Source of the DNA: Planococcus citri
Taxonomy: Eukaryota > Arthropoda > Insecta > Hemiptera > Pseudococcidae
NCBI RefSeq assembly: GCF_950023065.1
Contig: NC_088679.1
Span: 40,114,001-40,178,000 of the forward strand
Length of the DNA stretch: 64,000 bases
Direction: 5' to 3'
In this document: positions 25,401 through 36,329 of the stretch, piece by piece
Numbering within the stretch: position 1 is the first letter of the stretch
Layout of the letters: the number at the start of each line of letters is the position of its first letter
Program-made: the position numbers and the translations under genes
The notes under the pieces: generated by a model
Seen by the model: only the letters and a program-made list of their open reading frames with translations
Databases searched by the model: none
What the model was told of the DNA's origin: nothing

Positions 25401-28400
25401 TCTACATATTTTACCAAATCATGTACTATTCCAAATTGAGTAGGCATCTAAAATAGTGCGTACATCTTATAAATATGCAGGTACCTACTTCCTATAAATT
25501 CTCTGTATTATGTGCTTATTCGAAATATTAAACATTTTTATTTTCTTTTGCACAAATGTTACATCCATTTAAACCTAAAAAAACACATGGTACCTAAAAT
25601 TTCATTTCGTAGGCTCCAAACTCTTACTCTTCTGTCTTCTCACAGTAAGGATTTTCTTGAAAAAATGGATAAAGAAAGATTTTATAAAAATTCGTATTTT
25701 TAGCAAGAAATAAATTTTTGGTATTGAGAAGAAGAATCTCTCTCTTCACCCACGTTTTGTCAAGTAACTGATTGATTGGTATCCGTTTTTAACGTTCAAT
25801 TTTCGGGACGTGGAGCTTTAAAAATTGTACATAGCCCTCTACCTAGAGCTCAACTACCTACATTATGATCTTTTAATTACCTAGGTAGACCTATAGCCTT
25901 ACCTCTGGTCTTCATTGCAGTAAAATTAATTTTAAAATAGATTTAAAATGTATTTAATTCACAAAAATCTATAGATTTTGAAAAATTCCCATTTTAAAAT
26001 CAGCGTTCTAAAATTAGAATTTGAGTCTCAAAATGGTAAGAAAGGGGCATTTGAGATTTTTTCAGCGTAGTTTTTTCTTTTGTCAAGTTGAAATGGAGAA
26101 CTTCCCACGTCCTTCTCAATTTGAAACGTAAATAAAGAAATTAGAAGATTTTTACTGAAAAAAAAAAAAAAAAAGTATGAAGGGGAAGCAATCATTGCCT
26201 GTTGCGTTGTCTATATTTTTATGCGAAGAGATAAGAGAAAACTTCTCTCACCTTGCCAAAATTAAAGGCAACTTGATACCTACCTAAGTACATATCCACA
26301 AAAATCTAGGAATTCTTTTTCTTATACGAAAATTTTTTTAAAAAAATCTCTCCCATCATTGTATATGTCGATTGAAAACATACATGACACAAAACAAACC
26401 ATCGAAAAAAATTAATCGCATACCTACACCAAAAAAAAAAAAAAAACAAAACCTACCTCAACGTAATTTCTTCGTTGAATGAAGATAACCCTGTCACGCA
26501 TCTGAAAAATATTTCATTAAGTAAAAAAAAAGAATCCCTAATCACCCTCAATTTGTCAAGCCTGCTCGGATTTCTTTAATTAAGACCAATCAACGCCTTA
26601 AGAGGCGACAAAATGCTCTCTCCCCTAAATTATCTTAATGTTTATTCACGAGCGTTCGCTGTATTCTAGAAATAATGCGAGTTAGTAACCATTTCCAAAG
26701 TGTAGAAGGAAACATCATGAACGCCGGCTGGCTCATGTCACCTAAATCGGTATTTAAGTATTCGCTTCCTGGTGTCAAACACGTGAATTTATGTCATAGA
26801 TTAATTTATTTTCGATTTTTTCTACACCCTTCGTCTCTGATTTTTTTTCTTTTTCGATCAAATAAGTAAATAAGTACCTACTACCTACCTATGTAAGCTG
26901 CTGAACTTTTTTTACATTTTTCGTTTGAAATTGAATTATGCCGCTCTACCTTAGCGTTGTTCTTCTTATATACCTACCTACGTCATTTTTCATTGAAAAT
27001 TAAGGAATTTCAAGCAATCTCTTCGGCTAAAAAATCCAGAACATAATTTATTTTTTTTTAATTTTCTGAAACATTTCAAGTCTCGCAATGATGTTATTTA
27101 ATTTATAATGTCGGAGAATATTTCAATAAATTGTGCATTTTTTCTAACAAGCGTAAAGTTACACCCTGTCTAGAATAGCGAAGGTAAGGTGCTCTAAATA
27201 TGAAAAATTTTTCACTTTGCTAAAATAGTGGTTTCCGTAAACGCCTACAACGTTTAAATTATAAGGGTGGTTTGCACACGCCTAAAGATTCGATTATTTA
27301 TGTTGACTTTGCTGCCACAGATGACACCATCGGTGATGCAACCGCATCGATTATGTACTTCCTGTCATAAAGGATTATTTATGTTTTTCTTACGTCGTTA
27401 TGTATAGGTTGAAAAACGCATCTGTCTTCAAATACAAATGACCGTTTAAAAAAGGTCACTGGTTTGCGAAACAGGCAGCTCAACGCGTCTACGGCAGAGG
27501 GTTACACTGATCGAATTACAACATTTTTTACCTTTTTAAATGTTATCTTCTGAAGTTTTTTAAAATAACATTCCATCTCGAGTGCTACGACAGCCATGTT
27601 TTTCAATATTATAAGTTTCCTCTGAGTAAACATTCTCAAATGCATTGTTTTATATATGCAGTCTTACAGGGTGGTCTGAATGGATTTTTTTCATCCGTAT
27701 ATTCACAATATAAAAAGAGTTGAAATACAATTTTGATAAATTTTTTAAAACTGATCATATATGTAGGTGCTAAGTTGAGTAGGTTTTATTCTACAGAGAG
27801 AAGTTTCGTATGAGAATTTCATTTTTTTTCCTGCTTCTTACTGTACATATAAAATTAGTTCGTAATTTGTCAACGTCATCGCAAAACCTTTAAAATTAAT
27901 TTCATTCTCATTTCAACGTATTCGCTGTCCACAAACATTTTCTTAAAGAAACCTACAGCCTGCACATTATCACATAACACTTAGTCGTTACCATAATGCG
28001 CAAATGTCACATTTACGATGTATGATTTTCATTTTAAAAATAATGCGAGTTATATTTCAAAAAAAAAATCCAAATATTTAAACTGTCTTGTAATTTTTTT
28101 TTTTTTTTAAACACGATGATACAGTTTGATAGATTTGAAAATACCTTTGTTGAGAAAGGAAGCTAATGCCTATCAGCGTAGGCAGGTACATGGTATGGAT
28201 GTAAAGATCTCGACCCAAGTAAGTAAATCGCGATTTTATCGATCCGACTCTTCGATTTTTTCGGATCGGATCGATAATCGCGATGTAAATCGATGCTGTA
28301 AAATACATATAATGAATGATGATGGGTTGGTGGACTCAAATCAACTGTGATAAATTTGTAAACTATTTGAACATTTTGACAAAAAAAAAATTCAAAAATC

Positions 28401-30206
28401 GCAATTCCCCGATTTCGTATTGATCCACCCAGATTTTTTCATAAAAAAATCGATTCGGATTGAATAGGGATCGTTATATCCCTGGTACATGGATTTTTTT
28501 ATGTTATAATTTTATACGATCAAAAATTAAAGACAAATTTATTGGTGATCTGCGGAACCGTTTGGGGGGGAGAGGTGTAATTCAGAGGGGTCCAAGATGG
28601 TCAAAACGTAAAAACCCTTTTATAGAAGCAATATTTGTTGTAAACAACTTTTTTTTCTCGACAAAATGCAAAACCCCAATACTTTAATCAGCCTGTATAT
28701 TTTTGAAATTTTTTTTGATAAATCCTCCAGTTCAAGTAGGAAGATTTTCAAGAACGGAAATGGAAACTGGAAGAATGAACTGAATGAAGGCATTTCAAGT
28801 TTTGAGATGAGCTTTGATTCTCGATCTCGTTTGCATCGTCAAAATATTGTGAAAAATAGCTTCAAATTTTATCAACGTTCTTTAAAATTTTTTCGACATA
28901 GGTCTGCTTCCAATGAAGATGGAAGTTGAAGAGTAGAAGGGACGGAAATGTTGAAATTTCACTGTCATCATGCGCTTTACATAAAAATATATGTTTCAAA
29001 TTCTTTATAATATCACGAATTTGATGAACTTGCTCTCGATCAGGATTCTTCTGTAGGCTTATTTTGAGCTGACAAATAAGTATGACCCTACATCATGATA
29101 ATTCATTAGTGCGTCAAAGTGAAGAACTCATCATAAAGTTGAAATTTGTTTTGTACCGCGACCACGAGTAAGTACATATTATTATCAACACAGACAGCTA
29201 AAAAACTAAATTAATATATTTTTACTGTTCAACAATTTACAACGAGACGGACAGTTTTAATGATGATAATCTTACATGATATGGTACAAAATTATTAAAA
29301 ATCATTATTGATTATGTTAAAACGCAAAATAAAAATATAATAAAAACAATGAACATTTTTAAAAGTTACTAAACATATTTGATAGGTATTCTTATTTAGT
29401 ATTGCTAACAATTGAAGTCATGGAAGTACCGAAAAATTCAAATATAGCATTTTAGGTAACGTTAATTTCGGAAACTGAAATTTTCACAAAATATCGAAAA
29501 AACTGATATTTAAAATCCCAACTAACGACATACATTATGTCAGATATGTATTAAGTAAATAAAATTTCATTTAAAATAAATATCTACGGCCGAGTGAATT
29601 TCCTCTCACTACATTAATATACAATTGCATCAAGCAACATGGCAGAAAAATAGATTAAAATCAACTTGAAAATTCAGGTTAAAACAATACGAATGCAATG
29701 TTTAAATTGAAACATTTTATAATTGAAATGTTACATAAATCACACAGCCGTAATCTAAGAAAAAAACCGAGTAAGTATAAAAATTTAGAGGCTTTTCGAC
29801 ATTAAAATTACAAATCGATCATCAAGTTGTAAAAAAAAGAAGAGAAAACAGCCACGAGTGAAAACTCGGATCTACCGGGAAAAAATCCCGTCAATAGTCA
29901 AACCTATTTGTAATTACGAGTACGAAGTTTTGTTCGTAAGTTATTTACATACGTTTCAAGAACGCAAAATAAATCGTAAATGCAATAAAAATCATTACAT
30001 GCGAAAAATAAAAATAAAGGACGTATCCGAACCAACATTGATTAAAGCAATACAAAAAAATCAACGAATTTTCGAATGGCACCATAAATAACAATGTTCA
30101 ACAAAAATCCTGAATCGCTCAATGTACAGCATTCTTGTTGGTTTAACGTAGAAATAATAAAGACAGTTGATTTTTATCCAATTGGTACATCATTTGATAT
30201 CAAAAT
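22441..30206. other. Long intergenic stretch, mostly unassigned
   Basis: No protein-coding exon recognised on either strand. Its left end is upstream of the bHLH gene and should hold that gene's promoter. Two patches (about 26570-26800 and 27260-27500) have less AT bias and more complex sequence and could be regulatory. A hAT-type MITE occupies 28194-28484. Otherwise AT-rich with homopolymer runs. Confidence 0.55.
28194..28484. mobile_element. hAT-type MITE with 8-bp target duplication
   Basis: A 291-bp non-coding element flanked by a perfect 8-bp direct repeat GTACATGG (28186-28193 and 28485-28492), the target length of hAT transposons. The ends are imperfect inverted repeats: TATGGATGTAAAGATC on the left and CAGGGATATAACGATC (complement) on the right, 12 of 16 matching. 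Inside, 28227-28247 and 28266-28284 form a hairpin built on ATCGCGAT...ATCGATCCGA. No transposase. It would need a full-length hAT element elsewhere to have moved. Confidence 0.8.
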
Positions 30207-32131
30207 TCATTGATACATCGATATTTTTTTCTCGTTTGTTTTCCAACTGGAGAAATACTTGGAAATCCTAACAGATGTAGGCCTTGATTTAGCGTTTTCA
30301 TTAGTGCACTCTTTCACAATCAGGGTCACTGTACTGAGAATACTCTGCAAAACATAAATTAGTTGAAATGAAATTTGGAAATGTAAATTTACTCAAAATT
30401 ATAATGAACATTTTTTTTTTTAATTACGAAAATTTTCTTACATCTTTCTCCCAAGTGATAGGTATACCGAGCATTTCGTGAACAGTTTTCTTTGTAGCAA
30501 AAATATTCTTCATATCTTCCATTATAGGATATTTTGGAAGAAGATCGGCGAACGGCAGAGCATAATCTTGAGAAACCGCGACAGATCTCCTAAATTTTGA
30601 CACGTTTAATAGAAATCTCAAAGAGTTTACGGACATACTGGGGCATATAAACCACAAACCTGCACATTTCCCAAAGCACCAATCCTAAAGAATAAATATC
30701 AGCCATTTTAAATCCTTCGAATGAATGAATAGTTTCGTTCACTATTTCAGGAGCCGCATATCTGGGCGTGCCAACTCTCAAATCCATTTTGGGGTCAAAT
30801 TTTTCACTCCTAAAACGCGAGTCATTAACACGAATTCGATTCGAATTAGGTACGTATATATTTCATTGATCGATCTACTCACTCCATGAGCGCAACTTCA
30901 AAATCACAAATCACACATTCTCCTGCCTCGTTAACCAAGAAATTTTTCGACGTAATGTTACGGTGGACGATCGAAGGTCGCGTACAAGTTCCACGAATTT
31001 CTTTGTGTAAAATTTGAACTCCATTTGTGGCTGATCGAGCTAAAGTGAGGAATTCCATATCATTCAGGCAATGTTTTTTAATATAATCGTGAAGAGATCC
31101 ATTTGGACAGTAATACGTAAAAGTAGCTCGTAATCCATCTTTCAAATGATCTGAGCCAATTAAACCTGCGACGAAAAATACGGAATTGAAAATTTATCAT
31201 CAATAAAATGTAGGTGAATAACGTTCGAATACGAACCTAGAACATTTACGTGATTAAGTCCAGTAGCATAAATGGATTTTTCACGGGCCCACTGTTCTTC
31301 TTCACAAGTTGTAAAGGTTTTCATCACTATTCTATCTTCTTTCCAGATAACGATCCATTTTTCGCTGAATCTACCTTTACCGAGAAATTGTTCTTTTCTC
31401 ACTTCACGCCCGATTGTTCTTCTTGTCTATCAATGCGCAAAAAATAGCTCGTGAAATACTATAGATAATTAGATATATCACATCAGAAAAAATAATGTCA
31501 CAATTTACCAAAAGTGATTGACCATCGCCAGAACCAGACGAATGCGAAAAATTATGAAGGTTATTATTGCATTTTGACGGTTCTTTATTGCTCAGTTTAG
31601 TTAAACCTTTGCGAGATCCATTATTCTTTCTGTACCTAAGAAATTTATGAAATTAAAAACGCGTAATAATTATTCATAACATGTCACTCATCGCTCTTCG
31701 CTGAAACTAGGAGACTTACTTGTAAAACAGAAACATAATACTGATAATTACAGCAACAGTAAAAACGATGGAGAACGCGATTACAGCTGTGGAAAGATTC
31801 ACCTCCAAAAGGGTCGGTGGTGTTATTTTAGTCCTGGGTTTGTACTCAGAGAGCAGATTTTTGTTACATAAGTCAGTGAAATTACAGCATTTAATACTTC
31901 GGTAATTTTCAGAAGGAACACGATCTCCCTCGCATTGAAGTGTAGATTGTTCATCGGGTCCAAGACATCCTGCGTCATACACTGGTTCATAATCATTAAT
32001 ATCTGGATTAAATACCTCTTCCACAGCAGCATAACACTGAGCTCCTTCTTTAAGTCTGCATGTTGAATTCTCTTCCTCTTCACCAGGGCAACTGATACAG
32101 TAGCAAATTATGCCCGTGTAGTTTCGAGAAT
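30207..32131 (-). CDS. Thickveins-like type I BMP/TGF-beta receptor, predicted pseudokinase
   Basis: Seven - strand exons with matching phases: 32131-31720, 31635-31509, 31426-31237, 31165-30883, 30809-30660, 30589-30442, 30344-30207 (stop), about 482 residues. The first of these encodes a ten-cysteine ligand-binding domain ending in the CCNFTDLCN box, then one membrane segment (about STAVIAFSIVFTVAVIISIM). The second exon carries a GS-box remnant, SSGSGDGQSLL, where active receptors have SGSGSGLP. The kinase domain keeps the GKGRF start, the ATP-site Lys (VMKTF), the APE motif (AAPEIV) and ADIYSLGLVLWEM. Its catalytic loop reads HRN instead of HRD and the metal-binding motif reads DFE instead of DFG. 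The L45 region is shortened. The ectodomain is closest to Thickveins/BMPR1. It probably binds ligand or co-receptors without signalling. The signal-peptide exon is uncertain (see neighbouring entries). Confidence 0.88.
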
Positions 32132-32205
32132 CTGCAATCAAATGATTGTTTACACTGGTTCTGGTTACATAGCTGCACCCGAAAAGTATGTAAAATGGAA
32201 CTTAC

Positions 32206-32221
32206 AAGGAGGTATTTTCAT
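32206..32221 (-). CDS. Candidate first coding exon of the receptor (model A)
   Basis: On the - strand ATGAAAATACCTCCTT is followed by a GTAAGT donor. Its phase matches the next exon at 32131 and the intron would be 74 nt, like the others in this gene. The resulting N-terminus has no signal peptide, which would be odd for a receptor. An in-frame stop lies just upstream. It competes with model B. Confidence 0.25.
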
Positions 32222-32562
32222 CTTTCACAATGATTTACACCACTTCGGTACTCTTAAACTATTAAAACACATAATACACCGCCATTTCCAGGTTGTGGAA
32301 TCTCGAAATCGATGTGTGCGCGTATGTATGATTATAATATTTACCAACAAAAAAAGCAAGCGATTGATTTTTTTTCACGCTGTTAACAAGACGTTATTCG
32401 ACATTCGTTCATTGTGTTTATTTCGGTTGTTCACTGTCGTTCGTTGACGCCGCGACCGTGCGCGACCGCGAGCGACGCCGACGTGAGTTGATTTGGTTGC
32501 GTATCGCAAGAGTGAAGGAGGAAGGATGAAAATTAAAATAACATAATAAGTTAATAACGCAC

Positions 32563-32755
32563 CAAGTACGCGGACAAAAATTAAAAGTGTTTCAAATAAT
32601 ACATACGCAGCTACACATGAAAGAAAGGCGCGGACTTGGTCGGTTGGGGTCTTCTGGGGGCTGGGGCTGACGATTGAAGGCAGTGAAGGCCATATTCCTT
32701 CTATTTTCCTTGAATAAAAGCCAAAAGGTCGATGGTGAAGGCCCTCAGACCTCAA
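32563..32755 (-). CDS. Candidate signal-peptide exon of the receptor (model B)
   Basis: A - strand open frame from ATG at 32755 contains the hydrophobic run FLSCVAAYVLFETLLIFVRV and ends at a possible donor GTGCGT, in the right phase for the exon at 32131. It would supply a signal peptide or anchor, but about 43 residues precede the hydrophobic part and the donor is weak. Transcript data are needed to choose between this, model A and a more distant exon. Confidence 0.25.
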
Positions 32756-33217
32756 GGTACAAAATTTTATTCACTCCTACCCTACGTCCTACCCCTCCTT
32801 CTTAAGAATTTTTCTCTTCCTTCCTATTTTTTTACAGACTCGGATTCTTGAATGCGAGTTGTGCAATTCATTTCTGTTTTTGCTTTTTTATTCAATGGCG
32901 CAAAATTGCAAAAATAAATCAACGTGGACCGGAACAAAACTAGAGCCAGAGGTTTTTTGCGGGGAAGGAGGTGGATGAATGAAAATTTGCTCACTAGTGT
33001 GAGAAAAAAAATTTGCGGAATAAAATTACGAGTTTTTAAAGTGAAATAAAGGATAAAAATGACAATTTTGCGAATTGTTAGGTAATTAGGCTATAATACT
33101 CACATTAAGGGCATTAGTTATGAAAATTAAAGAATTGTCATTTTTTTTGAATTTATGGAAGTTTCAAATATATGTAACTTTTTTTAATCTAGAAAATAGA
33201 TAGAAATTGGCTTGACC

Positions 33218-34402
33218 AAAGCGAGGGCAAAAGCTTTTGAAAATTTATGTTTCAAGAGGTATGTAAAAAAACAGCGTTTTTTTGTTGGAAAGTGTGTTTT
33301 TTTTTGTTTAAAAATTTAAACATTTCTCAAAATTTGAATAGGTACATATTCTTGATGGATTTTAAAAATAAAAGTTCAATTTTGAAAAAAAAACACCGAG
33401 GTCCAAGCGAAGCGAGGGAAAAAGATATTACAAATTTGTACTTCGAGAGGTAAAGTAAAAACAATGTATTTTTGAGTATATGGAAAAGGGGTTTCCTCGG
33501 CCGGAGGCCCTTTTTCCGCACTTTGGTGATTTGAGTTCCTTGAAGTCTTGGCGTCTTGGCTACCTTTGGTGTGCGTTTCAGTTCATGATCTTGTTCCTAG
33601 AGCAAGCTACACAATGTTTTATTCATATCTCTTTGAATAAAACACCTCAATTGGTGTACCATCATACCGTAGGTACGTGTTACAGACTACAGTTTCATAA
33701 AAATTGATCTGGAGGTGAAAGGAAGCCTCCTACAAAAATTTCAAGTATACAAAGTTGTAGAGATAATTACATTTCCAATCGACGTAATGTCGTTAGTTTT
33801 TTCCTAAAATGCTTTGTTCTTGATTTATATCACGTAAAAGATGAATGCAAATAAAAATCGAAATCAGCTTCATGGAAAAAATTGATCTGGAGGTGAAAGG
33901 AAGCATCCTACGAAAATTTCATGTGCACAAAGTTGTAGAGAATTGAATTTTCAATCGACATAATGTCGTTAGTTTTTTTCTAAAAATGCTTAGTTTTCGA
34001 TTTAATCACGTTAATGGAAGAAGGACCTCCGACGCGATATTTCAAATTCAAATCTCATTTTTTCGATAAATTATTTGGCAGGTGATGGTCAACACTTGTT
34101 GCCGAATGCTGACGCTGACACTTCAAATAAAAAAAAAAACCACCTATCTCAAATCAATACGTTGAGTAGTTTTTAATTGGCAACAAAAGTAAAATTTTAA
34201 ACGCGTTTTTCTCAAAGCTAGGGTTTTCCCGTTCCTTTTTTCCGAGGGAGCCCTTCTTCCATCAGGTCCTTCAATTTTAGAATTTGAATAATGTACGAGT
34301 AGATAATTAAAAATTTCAATTCTGAAATAAAAGAAAAACAACCAGTTCCGAGCGAAGCGGGGGAAAAGGCTTGAAAAAATTCATGTTTAAAGAAAGTGAA
34401 AA
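33218..34402. repeat. Three dispersed copies of a GCGAAGCGAGGG repeat
   Basis: Related segments of about 50-60 bp at 33218-33268, 33402-33460 and 34347-34402 share a (CC)AAGCGAAGCGAGGG(A)AAAA core. They continue with an ATTTATGTTTCAAGAGGTA-like tail before an A-rich end. Same orientation. Probably fragments of one interspersed repeat. Confidence 0.45.
33699..34020 (+). repeat. Direct tandem duplication, about 140 bp units with 178 bp period
   Basis: Units at 33699-33840 and 33877-34020 share long blocks, including ATTGATCTGGAGGTGAAAGG, CAAAGTTGTAGAGA and ATGTCGTTAGTTTTTT. Divergence is modest, so the duplication is not very old. No coding potential was recognised. Confidence 0.65.
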
Positions 34403-35058
34403 ATGAAATAGTATTTTTTCTTTTTGGTTTAATTCAAAGTTTAACCAACATACGGCCCTGGAAGCCGCTTGGTGTCTCAAGAAGATAGTCAAGGCCCCTG
34501 GCAAGTGGCAATGGCAATCAGCAGGTAAAATCAGCGACCCATCAGAATCAGACCAGTCCGTCCCAAAGGATCAAAGGAATGGCGAGGAATATACTCAATA
34601 CTGCCTTGTCACTTTCATTCATTAGTCACTTTGACTTTCTCTAGGTATATGTAGTTTTTTCAATTTCAACATTACCATTCTTGATTCTAATTTTCTAATC
34701 AACTTTTGAAACAAAAATGTTTAAAAAGAAATTCAATAAAATTAATAAAATGTAGGAAAATAAATTCCGAAATTTTTTTTAAAAAATCAAAAATGAAAAT
34801 AAAATATATTGATTTTTAAATCTTTGATATAAATTAATTAAAAATAATATGTAAGCGTGAGAGACTGAGAGGAGAGTTGAGAGGAAAGAGGTTGAAAAAG
34901 TTTAAATTAAATCGAAAACAGGCACTTAAAAGTCCATGGCTCCATGTCCATGTTCAAATTGAAGTTGAAAAATTAAAGTTAAAAATTAATAGGTAGGTAC
35001 CTACATACATTATGATAAAAATTTTAAATTTGTCAAAAAATGGAAATGAATGAAAACC

Positions 35059-35298
35059 GGGCCATATTTATGAACGTTACTTAGCAATTGCTTGGCTAAG
35101 TAGCGGATTTCTTTTCAATTTTTCTAGCAAACGAATTGAAAATTTCATATTTTTAAAATAATATATGAATACTTTAAGATCCAATCTCTCAATTTAACGA
35201 TAGATCCACTTTTAAAAATTCAATCATGACTGGAAAATTAACTTTGAAAATCATTACTTAGCCAAGCAATTGCTAAGTAACGTCTATAAATATGGCCC
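35059..35298. mobile_element. Fold-back MITE with 44-bp inverted repeats
   Basis: A 240-bp element whose ends (35059-35102 and 35255-35298) are inverted copies with only a few mismatches. They start GGGCCATATTTA and contain GTTACTTAGCAATTGCTTGG. The middle is AT-rich and non-coding. No clear target duplication was found, so the superfamily is open. Confidence 0.75.
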
Positions 35299-35416
35299 TA
35301 AAATCTCATCAAGCTCTCAAGTTAGTCTCAAGTATAGACACTGGACCCGCAGGCCGCAGGTCCGGCAGGTCCAGCGACCAGTCACCAGTGTTTATACTTT
35401 ATAGTATAGTCTCAAC

Positions 35417-35865
35417 CAGGGTTGTACAAAAACGTGTTTTTTTTGAAAAAAACAAAAAAAAACGTTTTTTTTTGTTTAAAACGTTTTTTTTGTTTTAAAA
35501 CAGTTTGTTTCTCGTGTTTGAAACTATTCATTTGTTTTGGGTTCACCAGACATCAATTTTTGAGATGTGTTTGTGACGTCATAAAAACGCTATAAAGCTC
35601 AAGAAATATTGAAAAATTGGAATCAAAACACAAAATTTGTCTCTAAAAATACAGTTGGTTCAATTTCACCTTTTTTAAACAAAAAACTAAAAAAAACGTG
35701 ATTTTTTAAGGAAATTGGAGTTGAAAAAAAACACGTTTAAAACAAAAAAAAACACAGTTTTAAACGGCTTTTTTGTTTAAAACATCGCTCTGTTTTTTTT
35801 TCACTTGTTTTAAACGTGTTTTAAACATGTTTAAAACATTTTTGTTTTAAACATGTACAACCCTG
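35417..35865. mobile_element. hAT-type MITE with 8-bp target duplication, upstream of tud
   Basis: A 449-bp element. Ends: CAGGGTTGTACA on the left and TGTACAACCCTG on the right, a perfect 12-bp inverted repeat. They are flanked by a perfect 8-bp duplication GTCTCAAC (35409-35416 and 35866-35873). The interior is made almost wholly of GTTTTAAAC/AAAACGT-like words and can fold on itself. No transposase. It lies about 150-200 bp before the first tud exon region and could affect transcription, but that is speculation. Confidence 0.85.
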
Positions 35866-36029
35866 GTCTCAACTTACTCAAGTCTAGTTTTGAAAAAAAA
35901 AAAAAAAAAATATTATTCATGTTCCATACTTAAATAAAACTAGAAATTACACGCGTAATTACCATAAATTACAAAGTAAATTACCGTATGTATCATTTTG
36001 GCAACCTTGCACACATTTTTATGCTAATT

Positions 36030-36171
36030 AATTAATGGCAACACGGTGCAGTGTGGAACAACTCAACGCGGCTTTTGATCTTTCCTTTCGTGATTTTTTG
36101 AAAAATTTTGCTCGAAGTTGAAGTTTCTACCAAGTTGTGCGGTGCTATTAAGTTTTCACGGTCGGCTTTGT
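36030..36171 (+). other. 5'UTR exon of tud
   Basis: A strong donor GTAAGT at 36172 and an acceptor ATATCAG at 36311-36318, eleven nucleotides before the first ATG, define a 147-nt intron in the 5'UTR. The transcription start is not visible, so the left edge is a guess. Confidence 0.5.
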
Positions 36172-36329
36172 GTAAGTAATAATATTATGTAACTCGTGAA
36201 TGACTGTAAGTTGTTTTAAAAATCGAATTATGAAGGTAATCAGTGTGAAAAAAATTTTAGTGCTTGACTAAAAATGTTTTAAATTCCATTAGTAGAATTT
36301 TGTAATTTCGTATATCAGCACAACCAACC

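Larger units (their letters stand above)
32756..36018. other. Repeat-rich spacer between receptor and tud
   Basis: No coding exon recognised between the two divergently oriented genes. Holds several repeat families listed separately: a GCGAAGCGAGGG-containing dispersed repeat (33218-34402), a direct duplication (33699-34020), a fold-back MITE (35059-35298) and a hAT-type MITE (35417-35865). The GC-rich patch near 32445-32490 is probably the 5' end or promoter of the receptor gene. Confidence 0.55.
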
